NCBI GenBank assembly: GCA_028281445.1
Contig: JANQJW010000066.1
Location: 62,001-126,000, forward strand
Direction of reading: 5' to 3'
Length of the DNA: 64,000 nucleotides
Source of the DNA: Planctomycetota bacterium
GTDB taxonomy: Bacteria; Planctomycetota; PLA2; JAEUHO01
The translations under genes and the position numbers were made by a program. This document shows positions 1 through 8,269 of this stretch, piece by piece. The notes beneath the pieces were generated by a model. It searched no databases. It had not been told where the DNA came from and worked only from the letters and a program-made list of their open reading frames with translations. Every line of letters starts with the position of its first letter. Position 1 is the stretch's first letter.

Positions 1-968
1 GGCTCCAAGAGCTGGGGTACGCCGTCTCGGTCCAGCAGGAGGACGTGCTGGCGGCGGTGCAGTCCTTCCGCAAGAAGGCGGACGAGCAGGGCAACCTCGA
101 ATCCAATGACAAGCAGGTCGTCACCCACGAGAAAGAGACGATCATCATCCAGCCTGCGAACCCGGAGGTGATCTACGTCCCGACGTACCAGCCGACGGCG
201 GTTGTCACACAGCCCAACTACGCGGGCTGGTTCTGGGGCGGCGTGGCCGTGGGCGCACTGGGCGTCTGGGCCTACAACACCATTCGTTGGGGCGGCGGCT
301 GGGGGTGGCGTGGCGGCTCGATCAACGTGCACCGCAACCCGACCTTCAACTTCAACAACAACGGCATCATCAACAACCGGCCCGGCGGCGGCAGGCCCTG
401 GAACCCGGGCAACCGCCCCGGTGCGGGTCGGCCCGCCCAGCGGCCGAACCGACCCGGGAACCGGCCCGCGAGGCCGCGTCCGCCCAACCGCAACCGTCAG
501 GGAGGCCGACCCGGCGGCCGGCCTCCGGCCAAGGGCGGCATGCGGCCGTCGCGGCCCGGCCAGGGCCGACCCGGTGCCGGTCGCCCCGGCGGCGGGACCC
601 GTCCTGGTGGACGTCCGGGTACGCGACCGCCTTCGCGTCCGGCGCCCGGCGCGGGCCGGCCGGGCAACCGTCCTGGCAGCCGCCCGGGTGGGAACCGGCC
701 GAGCACGCGTCCCTCCGGCAACCGCGCGGGCGACCGCAGCGGGAACCGTTCGCGTTCGGGCGCGTCGCGCTCGCGCGGGTCGACGCGCAGCCGCAGCTCA
801 TTCAGCGGTTCGCGTCGCAGCGGCAGCTCGACGCGCCGCTCGAGCTACCGCGGCCGCTCCAGCCGTAGCGGAGCAAGCCGCGGCCGCAGCTACAGCGGTG
901 GCCGTTCCCGCGGCGGCGGCGGCCGTCGCGGCGGTGGGGGCCGTCGTGGCGGAGGCCGCAGGCGCTAG
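1..968 (+). CDS. DUF3300 family protein, C-terminal part, with a long Gly/Arg/Pro/Ser-rich tail
   Basis: The gene enters from the left edge; the reading frame is open from base 3, so the N-terminus is missing. The first ~75 residues visible match the end of the DUF3300 family, including the PANPEVIYVPTYQP motif that precedes a small hydrophobic segment (GWFWGGVAVGALGVWAYN). The family is found in envelope proteins of unknown function. The last ~215 residues are low-complexity: first RPGGGRP/NRPG-type repeats, then RS/SR-rich, then RGGGG repeats, giving a very basic tail that probably binds nucleic acid or polyanion (inference). The stop lies 29 bases before the antiporter start. The family call is fairly sure; the role of the tail is unknown. 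Confidence 0.75.
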   Translation, partial: LQELGYAVSVQQEDVLAAVQSFRKKADEQGNLESNDKQVVTHEKETIIIQPANPEVIYVPTYQPTAVVTQPNYAGWFWGGVAVGALGVWAYNTIRWGGGWGWRGGSINVHRNPTFNFNNNGIINNRPGGGRPWNPGNRPGAGRPAQRPNRPGNRPARPRPPNRNRQGGRPGGRPPAKGGMRPSRPGQGRPGAGRPGGGTRPGGRPGTRPPSRPAPGAGRPGNRPGSRPGGNRPSTRPSGNRAGDRSGNRSRSGASRSRGSTRSRSSFSGSRRSGSSTRRSSYRGRSSRSGASRGRSYSGGRSRGGGGRRGGGGRRGGGRRR

Positions 969-997
969 ACCGCGCGCCTGTCCCTAGGGGCTGAAAG

Positions 998-2608
998 ATG
1001 GATCTGGCTTGGATAGCCGTTGCCTTCGCGTTGGGCTTCGGCGCCACGCTGATCGGCCTGCCGCCGCTCGTCGGCTTCCTCGGTGCAGGGTTCGTCCTCG
1101 GCGCGTTCGGCGCCGAGGGCGGCGCGCTGCTGAACGACGCGGCGACCTTCGGTGTCCAGCTCCTGCTCTTCGGCATCGGGCTCAAGTTGGATCTGCGCAG
1201 CCTGCTTCGGCCTGAGATCTGGGGCGTGGCAACGTTGCATGCAGGCATCACTGTTGTCGTCTTCGGTGGACTGCTCTTCGCGATCGGCCTCCTCGGTCTC
1301 GGTGTCGTGGCAGGTCTCGACTTCCAGACCGCTGCCTTGATCGGGTTCGCGCTGTGCTTCTCCAGCACGGTGTTCGCAGTGAAGGTGCTGGAGGACGGCG
1401 GTGAGATGTACGCGCTGCACGGGCGCGTTGCGATCGGCATCCTGATCGTGCAGGACATCTTTGCGGTCATCTTCATGACGCTCTCCACCGGCAAGGTTCC
1501 TTCGCCTTGGGCGCTGACCTTGATCGCGCTGATCCCGCTCCGCGGTCCCTTGCAGTGGGTGATGCGCAGGAGTGGTCACGGGGAGCTGCTCATCCTGTTC
1601 GGCCTCCTCGTCGTGGCCGTTGCGGCGAAGGGCTTCGGCCTCCTCGGGTTGAAGCCCGATCTCGGCGCGCTGGTGATCGGGCTCGTGCTCGCCGGCACGC
1701 CGAAGGCGAACGAGCTCAGCAAGGCGCTGCTCGGCTTCAAGGACATCTTCCTGGTCGGGTTCTTCCTGACGGTCGGCCTGACAGGCGCGCCCACGATCGA
1801 GGGGCTCGGCATCGCCGTCCTGCTCGTGCTCGTGCTGCCGTTCAAGGTCGTGCTGTTCTTCCGGCTGTTGACGCTTTTCCGACTGCGCTCGCGTACAGCG
1901 CTACTCACGTCGACGCGCCTTGCGAACTACAGCGAGTTCGGGTTGATCGTCGGCTCCGTAGCCATTGCCGGCGGCTGGCTCGGCGAGGAGTGGCTCGCCA
2001 TCATGGCGGTGGCGCTGTCAGTTTCGTTCATGGCGGCCGCGCCGCTGAATGTGCGCGCCATCGCGCTGTATGACCGGTTCCGAGAGAGACTCCGTCGCTA
2101 CGAGAGCCCGCACCGGATTCCCGGCGACGAGGTCGAGGGGCCCGGCGACGCGGAGATCGTCGTGTTCGGCATGGGCCGCATCGGCACCGGCGCGTACGAC
2201 GAGATCCAGCAGCGGATGGGCGACATCGTGATTGGCGTCGATCGCAACAGTGGGTGCGTCGCGCGGCACAAGGCGGCGGGCCGCCGGGTTGCGCTCGGCG
2301 ATCCGACCGACCGGGACTTCATGGAGCGCACGCGGCCGGAGGACATACGGGTGCGCGTCAATCTCCTCACCATGCGCAATCATAGCGAGAAGCTCGCGGC
2401 CGTTCGGTGCCTGCGGGCCGTGGGCTACACGGGGTCGATCGCCGCGACGGCGTCCTACACCGATGAGCTCGAGGAGCTGCAGGCAGCAGGTGTTGACGCA
2501 GCCTTCGATCTGCTCGCCGAAGCCGGCACCGGCCTTGCGGACGAGGTTTGCGATCAACTCGGCGCCCCGAGCCGGGCCTCTGACGGACTGCGCAAGAACA
2601 GGCAATGA
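998..2608 (+). CDS. Kef-type cation/H+ antiporter (CPA2) with RCK/TrkA-N domain
   Basis: This is a 536-residue monovalent cation:proton antiporter-2 protein, acting in the inner membrane to exchange K+ (or Na+) for protons. The first ~375 residues are a row of hydrophobic helices with the LGFGATLIGLPPLVGFLGAG start and the FCFSS-type FALCFSSTVFAVKVLED motif typical of KefB/YbaL. Residues ~385-510 form a TrkA-N/RCK nucleotide-binding domain opening with VVFGMGRIG (GxGxxG). There is no TrkA-C domain after it. The start ATG follows GGGGCTGAAAG. The polyphosphate kinase gene begins 18 bases downstream, so the two may be co-transcribed. It is close to E. coli YbaL/KefB in layout; the transported ion is not determinable. 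Confidence 0.9.
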   Translation: MDLAWIAVAFALGFGATLIGLPPLVGFLGAGFVLGAFGAEGGALLNDAATFGVQLLLFGIGLKLDLRSLLRPEIWGVATLHAGITVVVFGGLLFAIGLLGLGVVAGLDFQTAALIGFALCFSSTVFAVKVLEDGGEMYALHGRVAIGILIVQDIFAVIFMTLSTGKVPSPWALTLIALIPLRGPLQWVMRRSGHGELLILFGLLVVAVAAKGFGLLGLKPDLGALVIGLVLAGTPKANELSKALLGFKDIFLVGFFLTVGLTGAPTIEGLGIAVLLVLVLPFKVVLFFRLLTLFRLRSRTALLTSTRLANYSEFGLIVGSVAIAGGWLGEEWLAIMAVALSVSFMAAAPLNVRAIALYDRFRERLRRYESPHRIPGDEVEGPGDAEIVVFGMGRIGTGAYDEIQQRMGDIVIGVDRNSGCVARHKAAGRRVALGDPTDRDFMERTRPEDIRVRVNLLTMRNHSEKLAAVRCLRAVGYTGSIAATASYTDELEELQAAGVDAAFDLLAEAGTGLADEVCDQLGAPSRASDGLRKNRQ

Positions 2609-2626
2609 AGTAGCCTGGGGACCCCC

Positions 2627-3448
2627 ATGACGCAAGACACGAAGAAGAACAAGAAGAAGAAGAAGGCAAGGCGGCTCGACAAGAAGCTCTACGAGAAGGA
2701 GCTCGACAAGCTCCAGATCCAGCTCGTGCAGATGCAGACCTGGATCAAGCAGACGGGCGCACGCGTTGTCATCGTGTTCGAGGGACGCGACGCCGCGGGC
2801 AAGGGTGGCATCATCAAGCGGATCACGGAGCGCGTAAGCCCGCGCGTGTTTCGCGTCGTCGCCCTGCCGGCTCCGACCGATCGCGAGAAGACCCAGCTTT
2901 ACATGCAGCGCTACATCCCGCATCTGCCGGCGGGTGGCGAAGTCGTGATCTTCGACCGCAGCTGGTACAACCGCGGTGGCGTCGAACCCGTGATGGGGTT
3001 CTGCACGCAACGGGAGTACGAGAAGTTCCTGCGCGGTGTCGCCGGATTCGATTCCTTCCTCACCGATGAGGGAGTCCACCTCGTGAAGTACTGGCTCACC
3101 GTGGACTACGAAGAGCAACGCAAGCGTTTTCAGGCTCGAAGGACGGACCTTCGCAAGCAGTGGAAGCTGAGCCCCATGGACTTGGAGAGTCCGAAGCGCT
3201 GGTACAAGTACTCGCGCGCGCGTGACCGCATGCTGCAGGCGTCTGACACGCGAAACGCGCCTTGGTACATCGTGCGTAGCAACGACAAGCGGCGTGCACG
3301 ACTGAACTGCATCACGCATCTGCTGAGCACGATCCCCTACGAGGTGATCGAGCAGGACATACCCGAGATCCCCGAGCGGAGCATGGACGGTGAGTATGAC
3401 GACGTCGCTGCGCTCGAGGGCCGCAACTTCATCCCCGAGGTCTTCTAG
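2627..3448 (+). CDS. ppk2: Polyphosphate kinase 2 (PPK2 family)
   Basis: This 273-residue protein has the usual length of a single-domain PPK2, which transfers phosphate between polyphosphate and nucleoside mono- or diphosphates in the cytoplasm. Walker A is GRDAAGKGG (residues 53-61); the Walker B/lid region is FDRSWYNRGGVE, with catalytic Asp110. The N-terminus is a Lys-rich run of about 15 residues, which may contact polyphosphate (inference). The ATG is at the end of an ACCCCC stretch with no clear Shine-Dalgarno. Subclass (NDP- or NMP-preferring) cannot be settled by eye, although the length and the GRDAAGKGG motif resemble class I. Confidence 0.93.
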   Translation: MTQDTKKNKKKKKARRLDKKLYEKELDKLQIQLVQMQTWIKQTGARVVIVFEGRDAAGKGGIIKRITERVSPRVFRVVALPAPTDREKTQLYMQRYIPHLPAGGEVVIFDRSWYNRGGVEPVMGFCTQREYEKFLRGVAGFDSFLTDEGVHLVKYWLTVDYEEQRKRFQARRTDLRKQWKLSPMDLESPKRWYKYSRARDRMLQASDTRNAPWYIVRSNDKRRARLNCITHLLSTIPYEVIEQDIPEIPERSMDGEYDDVAALEGRNFIPEVF

Positions 3449-3451
3449 TCC

Positions 3452-4372
3452 CTAGCGCCGCCGCACGACGAGGATCACCCCGGCGAGCATGCAGACCGCG
3501 CCGAGGTAACCGAGCAGGGACACGGGCTCCGGAGCGATGAACGTCGCGCCCGCCGCGTCCAGGACCGCGAGCAGGATCAGGGTGCCGAGCGGGTTTAGCG
3601 TGATGATGATGCTGACCTGGTTCGCCGGCGCGTACTTCAGCGCTTCGGTCATCGACCCGTACGCCAGCACCGTGTTGAGGCCGAGGAAGATCATCAGGGC
3701 CCAGCCGCCGGCATCCAGGCCGGGAAACACCGACCAATCGACGAAGGGGACGAACACCACCGCCGCCACGCCGTACGTCAGCAGGTTGAGCGATTGCGGT
3801 GCATGGCCGCGCCGGATCAGCACCTTCTGGAAGGCGGCCCACAGCGCCCATGCCAGGGCGCCGACCGCGATCGCCCCGACACCCGTCAGGTAGCGGTCGC
3901 TGTCCTCGACCAGCACGTTCTGATCGCCGTAGAAGCAACCGAGGCCCACGATCGCCACGAGGAATCCCCAGCGCTGCAGCGGCTGCAAGCGTTCGTGGAA
4001 GAAGAGAACGCCGATGAGCGCCAGCATGAGTGGCGCGGACTGCACAAGCACCTGTGCGCTGCTTGCGCCCGCGTGCTCGAGGCCCTTCAGGTAGAAACGG
4101 TAGTTTGCCGCAAGCATCAGGGCAGCAGCCAGCGCCAGCAGGGGCGGCTTGCGCAAGATCGCGACGTGCTCGCGCCTGAGTGCGCTCAGGAGCGTAAGGA
4201 GCACGACGAATGCGCAGACGAAGCGGAACCAGACGATCGTCTCGACATCCGAGAACTTGAGCGAGTACTTGAGCGCGATCGCGAGCACGCTCCAAAGCAC
4301 TGCCGTGATGCCGGCGAAGAGCAGGCCGCGGGTGCGGTGCGGCCAGTCGGGGGCGGCGGGCGTGGGCTCCAC
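3452..4372 (-). CDS. EamA/DMT-superfamily transporter
   Basis: This is a 306-residue inner-membrane protein with about ten hydrophobic helices arranged as two EamA halves (roughly residues 12-150 and 160-303). The helix-ending phrases GGITAVLWSVLAIALKYS-like and LGLNTVLAYGSMTEALKYAPANQ are characteristic of drug/metabolite exporters. The start is GTG at 4372 and no strong Shine-Dalgarno is seen. It ends three bases from the convergent PPK2 gene end. It lies 18 bases after the stop of the RGG-tailed protein gene and may be read from the same transcript. The substrate is unknown. Confidence 0.88.
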   Translation of the reverse strand: MEPTPAAPDWPHRTRGLLFAGITAVLWSVLAIALKYSLKFSDVETIVWFRFVCAFVVLLTLLSALRREHVAILRKPPLLALAAALMLAANYRFYLKGLEHAGASSAQVLVQSAPLMLALIGVLFFHERLQPLQRWGFLVAIVGLGCFYGDQNVLVEDSDRYLTGVGAIAVGALAWALWAAFQKVLIRRGHAPQSLNLLTYGVAAVVFVPFVDWSVFPGLDAGGWALMIFLGLNTVLAYGSMTEALKYAPANQVSIIITLNPLGTLILLAVLDAAGATFIAPEPVSLLGYLGAVCMLAGVILVVRRR

Positions 4373-4390
4373 CGCGAGAGAGTACGGGGG

Positions 4391-5530
4391 TTACCTGCGA
4401 CCGCCGCCGCCTCCACGACCCCCGCCGCGGCCACCGCGAGCACCGCCGCCGCGGGCTACGTTGCCGCGGGCAAAGCGCATGCCCTGGCGGCGGTTGCGCG
4501 TCCAGCGCAGCTCCAGAGCATCCTGCTCTTCACGTTGCTCGGCCCGGGCCTCGGTGGCCGTGATGTCCGGGTTGTCGGGATCGAGCTGCCGCGCCGCGTC
4601 GATCTCCTTCTTCGCGTTGGGGATGCTGCCCCGCCAGATGTAGATGTCCGCGCGCCGCAGGTAGACCTTCACCATCGCTGCGATGGTCCTCTGCCGGCGC
4701 CCATCGATCTCGGCCATCAACTCCGTATCCTGGGCGTGCTGCTTCGCGATCGTGTCCATGCGTGTAAGCGCGGCCTTGCCCTTTCCGATCGCGTCCTTGA
4801 GCAGGCGCAGCGCCTTGGACTCGCTGTCCTCCGTCAGGCCGTCCGTCATCAGCTCCTTGCCGCGTCGAAGCAGCCGGTCGACGGGCGCCAGCAGGCGTCG
4901 GCGATCGTCGGCGATCTCCTGCTGCTCGGCTTCCAGCTTCTCGTGGGCCTCTTCCTGCTTGCGCGCCTCGCGGCCGCGGACCATGTCCTGCAGGTCGCGA
5001 TAGACCTGGGCCGCCTCCGTTCCGGCCTCGGTGTCCGGCATGCGTGCGAGCAGGATCTCGAGCTTCCTCTCGGCCTGCTGCGTGTCCCCGCCGTCGATGT
5101 CTGCCTGCGCCGAGTCGAGAACGCGCCGTGCGATGCCCTCGCGGATCTCGGGCAGATGTCCTGCACGGATGTCCTTGACGAGTTGCGGGTCGATCTCCGT
5201 CGCCCGCTCGACCTGCACCTTCGCGCGGGAGAACATGCCCTGCTCGAGCGACCACAGAGCGAGCTTCAATCGCCCGCGCGCGTCATCGCCCAGCGTGTCG
5301 TCGCGCTTGTCGTAGAAGTAGTGCGTGTCGAGCAGCCCCGCCCGGTAGACAACCGTCGTCGAGCCGTGCTTGGTCTTGATCTTGACCTTCATGCCCGTCT
5401 CGGTGACTTCGAGCACCTCACCCTTCCGAACGCTGCCGTCCTTCATGATGACGCGCTCCTTGGCGAGCGCCGGTACGGCGAACGCCGAAGTGAGAACCAT
5501 GGTGCCAACACAAGTGATGAGGGAACGCAT
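4391..5530 (-). CDS. Secreted protein with small beta N-domain, helical repeats and RGG tail
   Basis: I do not recognise a family for the whole protein. I chose the start at 5530 because it gives a signal peptide (MRSLITCVGTMVLTSAFAVPALA) and sits behind AGGAAGGAG; an upstream ATG at 5572 would bury the signal. The mature N-terminus (RVIMKDGSVRKGEVLEV) looks like an SH3/LSm-type beta barrel seen in planctomycete secreted proteins. The middle (~residues 70-340) is charged and helical, with TPR-like pairs and a coiled-coil stretch rich in Glu/Arg/Lys. The last ~25 residues are an RGG/GGR repeat. At 379 residues it is probably periplasmic. Its function is unknown. Confidence 0.7.
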   Translation of the reverse strand: MRSLITCVGTMVLTSAFAVPALAKERVIMKDGSVRKGEVLEVTETGMKVKIKTKHGSTTVVYRAGLLDTHYFYDKRDDTLGDDARGRLKLALWSLEQGMFSRAKVQVERATEIDPQLVKDIRAGHLPEIREGIARRVLDSAQADIDGGDTQQAERKLEILLARMPDTEAGTEAAQVYRDLQDMVRGREARKQEEAHEKLEAEQQEIADDRRRLLAPVDRLLRRGKELMTDGLTEDSESKALRLLKDAIGKGKAALTRMDTIAKQHAQDTELMAEIDGRRQRTIAAMVKVYLRRADIYIWRGSIPNAKKEIDAARQLDPDNPDITATEARAEQREEQDALELRWTRNRRQGMRFARGNVARGGGARGGRGGGRGGGGGRR

Positions 5531-5651
5531 GTCCAACTCCTTCCTCAACGCACGTAGTTCATCAACGTTCACTCCATTCGAGAACGTATGGAGCGAGCCT
5601 GCCGAGTTCCACCGCTTGCGTCAAGCTGTCAGCTGGGACATGCCGCGAGGG

Positions 5652-7028
5652 CTAGAAATCGACGTCGAAGCGGGCTTGGAGAATGTCGACCGGCGCGTTG
5701 GCGATGCCGTCGTTCACGATCGAGTGCACCCAGTTGAACTGCCAGCGCAGCGTGGGGTTCCAGTACCAATTGAGCCCCAGGGTCACGTTGTGCATCGTGC
5801 CGCCCCGGATCTTGCCCGAGTTGAGTGAGCCGAAGCTGTAGCGGGCAGCGATCTCGACAGCGCCTCGTCCTGACTGCTGACCCCGGAAGTCCAGTACGGA
5901 TCGGGGCTGCACGCGCTGCAAGTCACTGCCCTTGCGCTTGTAGTGCTCGCCCGTGATGACGTACGCGGTGTACGCGTACATGCCCCCGAACACGGGGTAG
6001 TCGCCGGCCGGCGAGTCCACGTAGGCCGCCATGCCCTCGGCTTGGAACATCAGGTTGCGCTTCAGCAGCATGACCTCACCGCCAAGGATGTCGACGCCGC
6101 GCGTGCTGCGAAGCAGCGGGACGCCCAGCGCGTTCGTGCTGAAGTCCGTGTCGATGAGATGGTCCGCGGCGCGGTTCTCCGGGCGTGAGCGAAGCCGGGA
6201 CGCGGACATGCCCCAGGCATGCACGTAGGACGCGCCGAAGTGGGCTGTGAAGGAGCAGTTGTTTCCCGTGGGGCACCACATCATCCGGCCGACGACGTTC
6301 CAGCCGTCACGTCCCGCGTTGATCGTGCCGAATGGATCGCTCGGGAAGTTCCAGGCCACCTGTGTGTTGACGAAGATGCCGACCTTGTAGCTGAAGCGGT
6401 AGTCGCAGAAGTCTCCGCGGAACGCAATGCCCTCGCTCCGACCGGGCCGGAACATGTCCGTGACCGCGCGGGTCATGAACTGTAGCCGCCCGTGCGGCCG
6501 GATCGCCTCGAGGCCCCACGGTTCGAGGAACGCGCCGATCCGGATGCTTGGAAACGCGGCTCCCCAACGCTCCTGCAGGCGCCGGAAGTCGAAGTAGAGG
6601 TCGCGCACACCTGCGGCACCTTGGCCGAAGCCCGTGATGTCACCCTGGTTGGCCAGCTCGTACGTAAAGCGGTACTTCGTGTACTCGCCGATGTTGCCGT
6701 CGAAGCCGAGTCGGAACCGGTTGATGCTGAGTCCGTCCTCCTGCTGTCCCTGGCGCCCGCCTTCGGACACGTACTCGTCGTCGAAGACCTGCTGGTAGTC
6801 GAAGAACACGTCGAGGCGCGGATGAAACGAGAAGACGTCTCCGACCTTGATCATCGGATTGCGTTGCCAGTCGTAGCTGACATCACGCCACCAGCGGTTG
6901 TCGCAGCACTCGGACTCGTATTCCGCGGTCATGATCGCCGGGGGCAGCGCTTCGCGGATGTCGTCCGCGTGCGCATTGGCGCCGAGGATGCAGATCGCGA
7001 GCGCGCATGCGGTTGCCCAGCGAGTCAT
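5652..7028 (-). CDS. OprO/OprP-like phosphate-selective porin family protein
   Basis: The start at 7028 gives MTRWATACALAICILGANAHADD, a signal peptide preceded by GGGAGGG; the longer frame from 7265 lacks any secretion signal. The 458-residue protein has alternating aromatic beta-strand patterns of an outer-membrane barrel. The segment with NRFRLGFDGNIGEYTKYRF, DLYFDFRRL and RIGAFLEPWGLE matches the porin O/P family (PF07396), and it ends in DVDF, a typical barrel C-terminus. The family mediates anion (phosphate or pyrophosphate) diffusion, but specificity is not evident here. It lies 92 bases downstream of the carbonic anhydrase gene on the same strand. Confidence 0.85.
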   Translation of the reverse strand: MTRWATACALAICILGANAHADDIREALPPAIMTAEYESECCDNRWWRDVSYDWQRNPMIKVGDVFSFHPRLDVFFDYQQVFDDEYVSEGGRQGQQEDGLSINRFRLGFDGNIGEYTKYRFTYELANQGDITGFGQGAAGVRDLYFDFRRLQERWGAAFPSIRIGAFLEPWGLEAIRPHGRLQFMTRAVTDMFRPGRSEGIAFRGDFCDYRFSYKVGIFVNTQVAWNFPSDPFGTINAGRDGWNVVGRMMWCPTGNNCSFTAHFGASYVHAWGMSASRLRSRPENRAADHLIDTDFSTNALGVPLLRSTRGVDILGGEVMLLKRNLMFQAEGMAAYVDSPAGDYPVFGGMYAYTAYVITGEHYKRKGSDLQRVQPRSVLDFRGQQSGRGAVEIAARYSFGSLNSGKIRGGTMHNVTLGLNWYWNPTLRWQFNWVHSIVNDGIANAPVDILQARFDVDF

Positions 7029-7120
7029 GTTCCCTCCCGCCGTGCTCAATCTAGCAGGGTGCACTTGCGGACGGCTCGGCCGTTGGATCTGGAGCGAGTC
7101 GCACCGCAAGCGGTAACGGG

Positions 7121-7903
7121 CTACCGACTGGCTTTCACGACGCGGCCGTTGAGCGGCTGCACCGGGCGGTTGTTGTCGTGCTCGGCGTGTTGCACCGCGT
7201 CGATGAACGTCGGATCTACGGACTTCTGCTCCTTGAGCACGAACCAGCGCACGCCCTCGGTGCACGGAGGGGTCGTGAAGGAGCCTGTGTACGTCCAGTA
7301 CGCGCGGCTTGTGGGGAGCAGCGCGCCGACGTGTCCGTGGACGCCGTAATCGACGACCTCCCCCGCCTCGACCGGTAACTCGTCCGCGGCCTGGGCGATC
7401 CGCGCGTTCTCTTTGCCGCGATTGCCAAGAACGGAGACCACGGCGACCTCGCCGTCCGGCGCTTCGTGGACGAGGTGCAGCTCGATGTCGGCGTGCTCGC
7501 CGTCGACCGTGTGCTCGCTCGGTGTATGGAAGTGGAACTGCTTCAGCACATACCGCTTGCCGCCAACGTCGATGTAGCCTTCCTTCTTCGCCTCGTGCTT
7601 CACGGTGTGGCCGTTGCTCACGAACGTCACGCGAGCCGTGCCATAGCGGAAGACGATGGGCGGCAGAGCTGCAGCCTTCACGTCCTCACGAACGAAGTCG
7701 ATCGGCGACTGTCTCTTCCCCGTCCGAGCGATGCGCCAGGCCGGATCCAGGTCGCCCCAATGCGAAGGGCCGGTGTCGCCCTGGTAGCTCCACTTCGCTG
7801 CATGCGGGGCGTCATCGAGGTACCAGTGACGCACACGCGTTCCGGTGGACTCGTCGTCGCCGCAGGCCGCCAACAGCAAGAACAGGAGTGCGGCCAAGCG
7901 CAT
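7121..7903 (-). CDS. Alpha-class carbonic anhydrase, lipoprotein
   Basis: This enzyme interconverts CO2 and bicarbonate. The start at 7903 gives MRLAALLFLLLAACG, a lipoprotein signal with the acylated Cys at position 14, so it is likely anchored in the periplasm. The zinc ligands are visible as His124 and His126 (QFHFHTPSEH) and His143 (IELHLVHE). The QSPIDF motif near residue 65 and YTGSFTTPPCTEGVRW near the C-terminus are diagnostic of alpha-carbonic anhydrases. Length (260) is normal. It follows the 59-residue lipoprotein gene by 4 bases, and the porin gene follows it, suggesting an envelope CO2/bicarbonate or anion-handling unit (inference). Confidence 0.95.
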   Translation of the reverse strand: MRLAALLFLLLAACGDDESTGTRVRHWYLDDAPHAAKWSYQGDTGPSHWGDLDPAWRIARTGKRQSPIDFVREDVKAAALPPIVFRYGTARVTFVSNGHTVKHEAKKEGYIDVGGKRYVLKQFHFHTPSEHTVDGEHADIELHLVHEAPDGEVAVVSVLGNRGKENARIAQAADELPVEAGEVVDYGVHGHVGALLPTSRAYWTYTGSFTTPPCTEGVRWFVLKEQKSVDPTFIDAVQHAEHDNNRPVQPLNGRVVKASR

Positions 7904-7907
7904 CGTG

Positions 7908-8087
7908 CTAGCGCCAGCCCTCGCCGATGGAGGCATCACTTGCGTCGGGGAACCCATCCGCATCGAAGTCGGCAGGCCCGATCGGGATCGACGCACGGAG
8001 GTCCCCAGGCTCTGCCGCTCCAGCCGGTACGCGGGCACAACCCGAAAGACCGGCGACGAGAAGGAGAACGAGGATAGCGCGCGTCAA
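7908..8087 (-). CDS. 59-residue putative lipoprotein with DxDxDGxxD motif
   Basis: This is a small gene. Start codon TTG at 8087 follows GGGAGG with good spacing. It encodes a short basic n-region, a hydrophobic core ending VAGLSGC (acylated Cys17), a Pro/Ala linker and the sequence PADFDADGFPDASD, stopping 4 bases before the carbonic anhydrase ATG. Asp40, Asp42, Asp44 and Asp48 fit the calcium-binding loop of thrombospondin type 3/EF-hand-like repeats (DxDxDGxxD). Only about one loop fits, so it may be a stand-alone calcium-binding lipopeptide or the remnant of a longer repeat protein. The spacing points to co-translation with the carbonic anhydrase. Confidence 0.65.
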   Translation of the reverse strand: MTRAILVLLLVAGLSGCARVPAGAAEPGDLRASIPIGPADFDADGFPDASDASIGEGWR

Positions 8088-8137
8088 GACGACCCTCCCG
8101 CGTCGAAGCTAGCACATGGCACCCGCCGCACGCGAGC

Positions 8138-8257
8138 ATGAGGGCATGGCCCCGCTATCGGGCGGACCTCCGCATCCGCGTGGCCGACGGCGTCTGGAAG
8201 ATCTCGAAGCTCGACGTTCTCGACGAGACGCGGCTCTCGGGCACGGCGCCCCGATAG
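8138..8257 (+). pseudogene. Short 39-codon frame, possible decayed C-terminus
   Basis: From an ATG at 8138 to TAG at 8255 the frame reads as plausible protein, including YRADLRIRVADGVWKIS and a following LDVLDETRL. The alternating beta pattern resembles the end of a SnoaL/NTF2-like or similar small domain, but nothing upstream continues it: an in-frame stop lies at 8075 and the upstream bases belong to the oppositely oriented lipoprotein gene. It ends 12 bases before the ABC ATPase start. It could be a real micro-protein or a gene remnant; I cannot decide. Confidence 0.3.
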
Positions 8258-8269
8258 AATCTCCCGCCC

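Noticed and set aside
202-987. Long forward open frame over the DUF3300 tail (and similar overlapping frames on both strands)
   Set aside because: It is a shadow frame caused by high GC and repeats; the DUF3300 frame explains the region.
3794-5557. 587-codon forward frame across the EamA and RGG-protein genes
   Set aside because: It is antisense to two genes with clear membrane and signal-peptide features; its translation has no family pattern.
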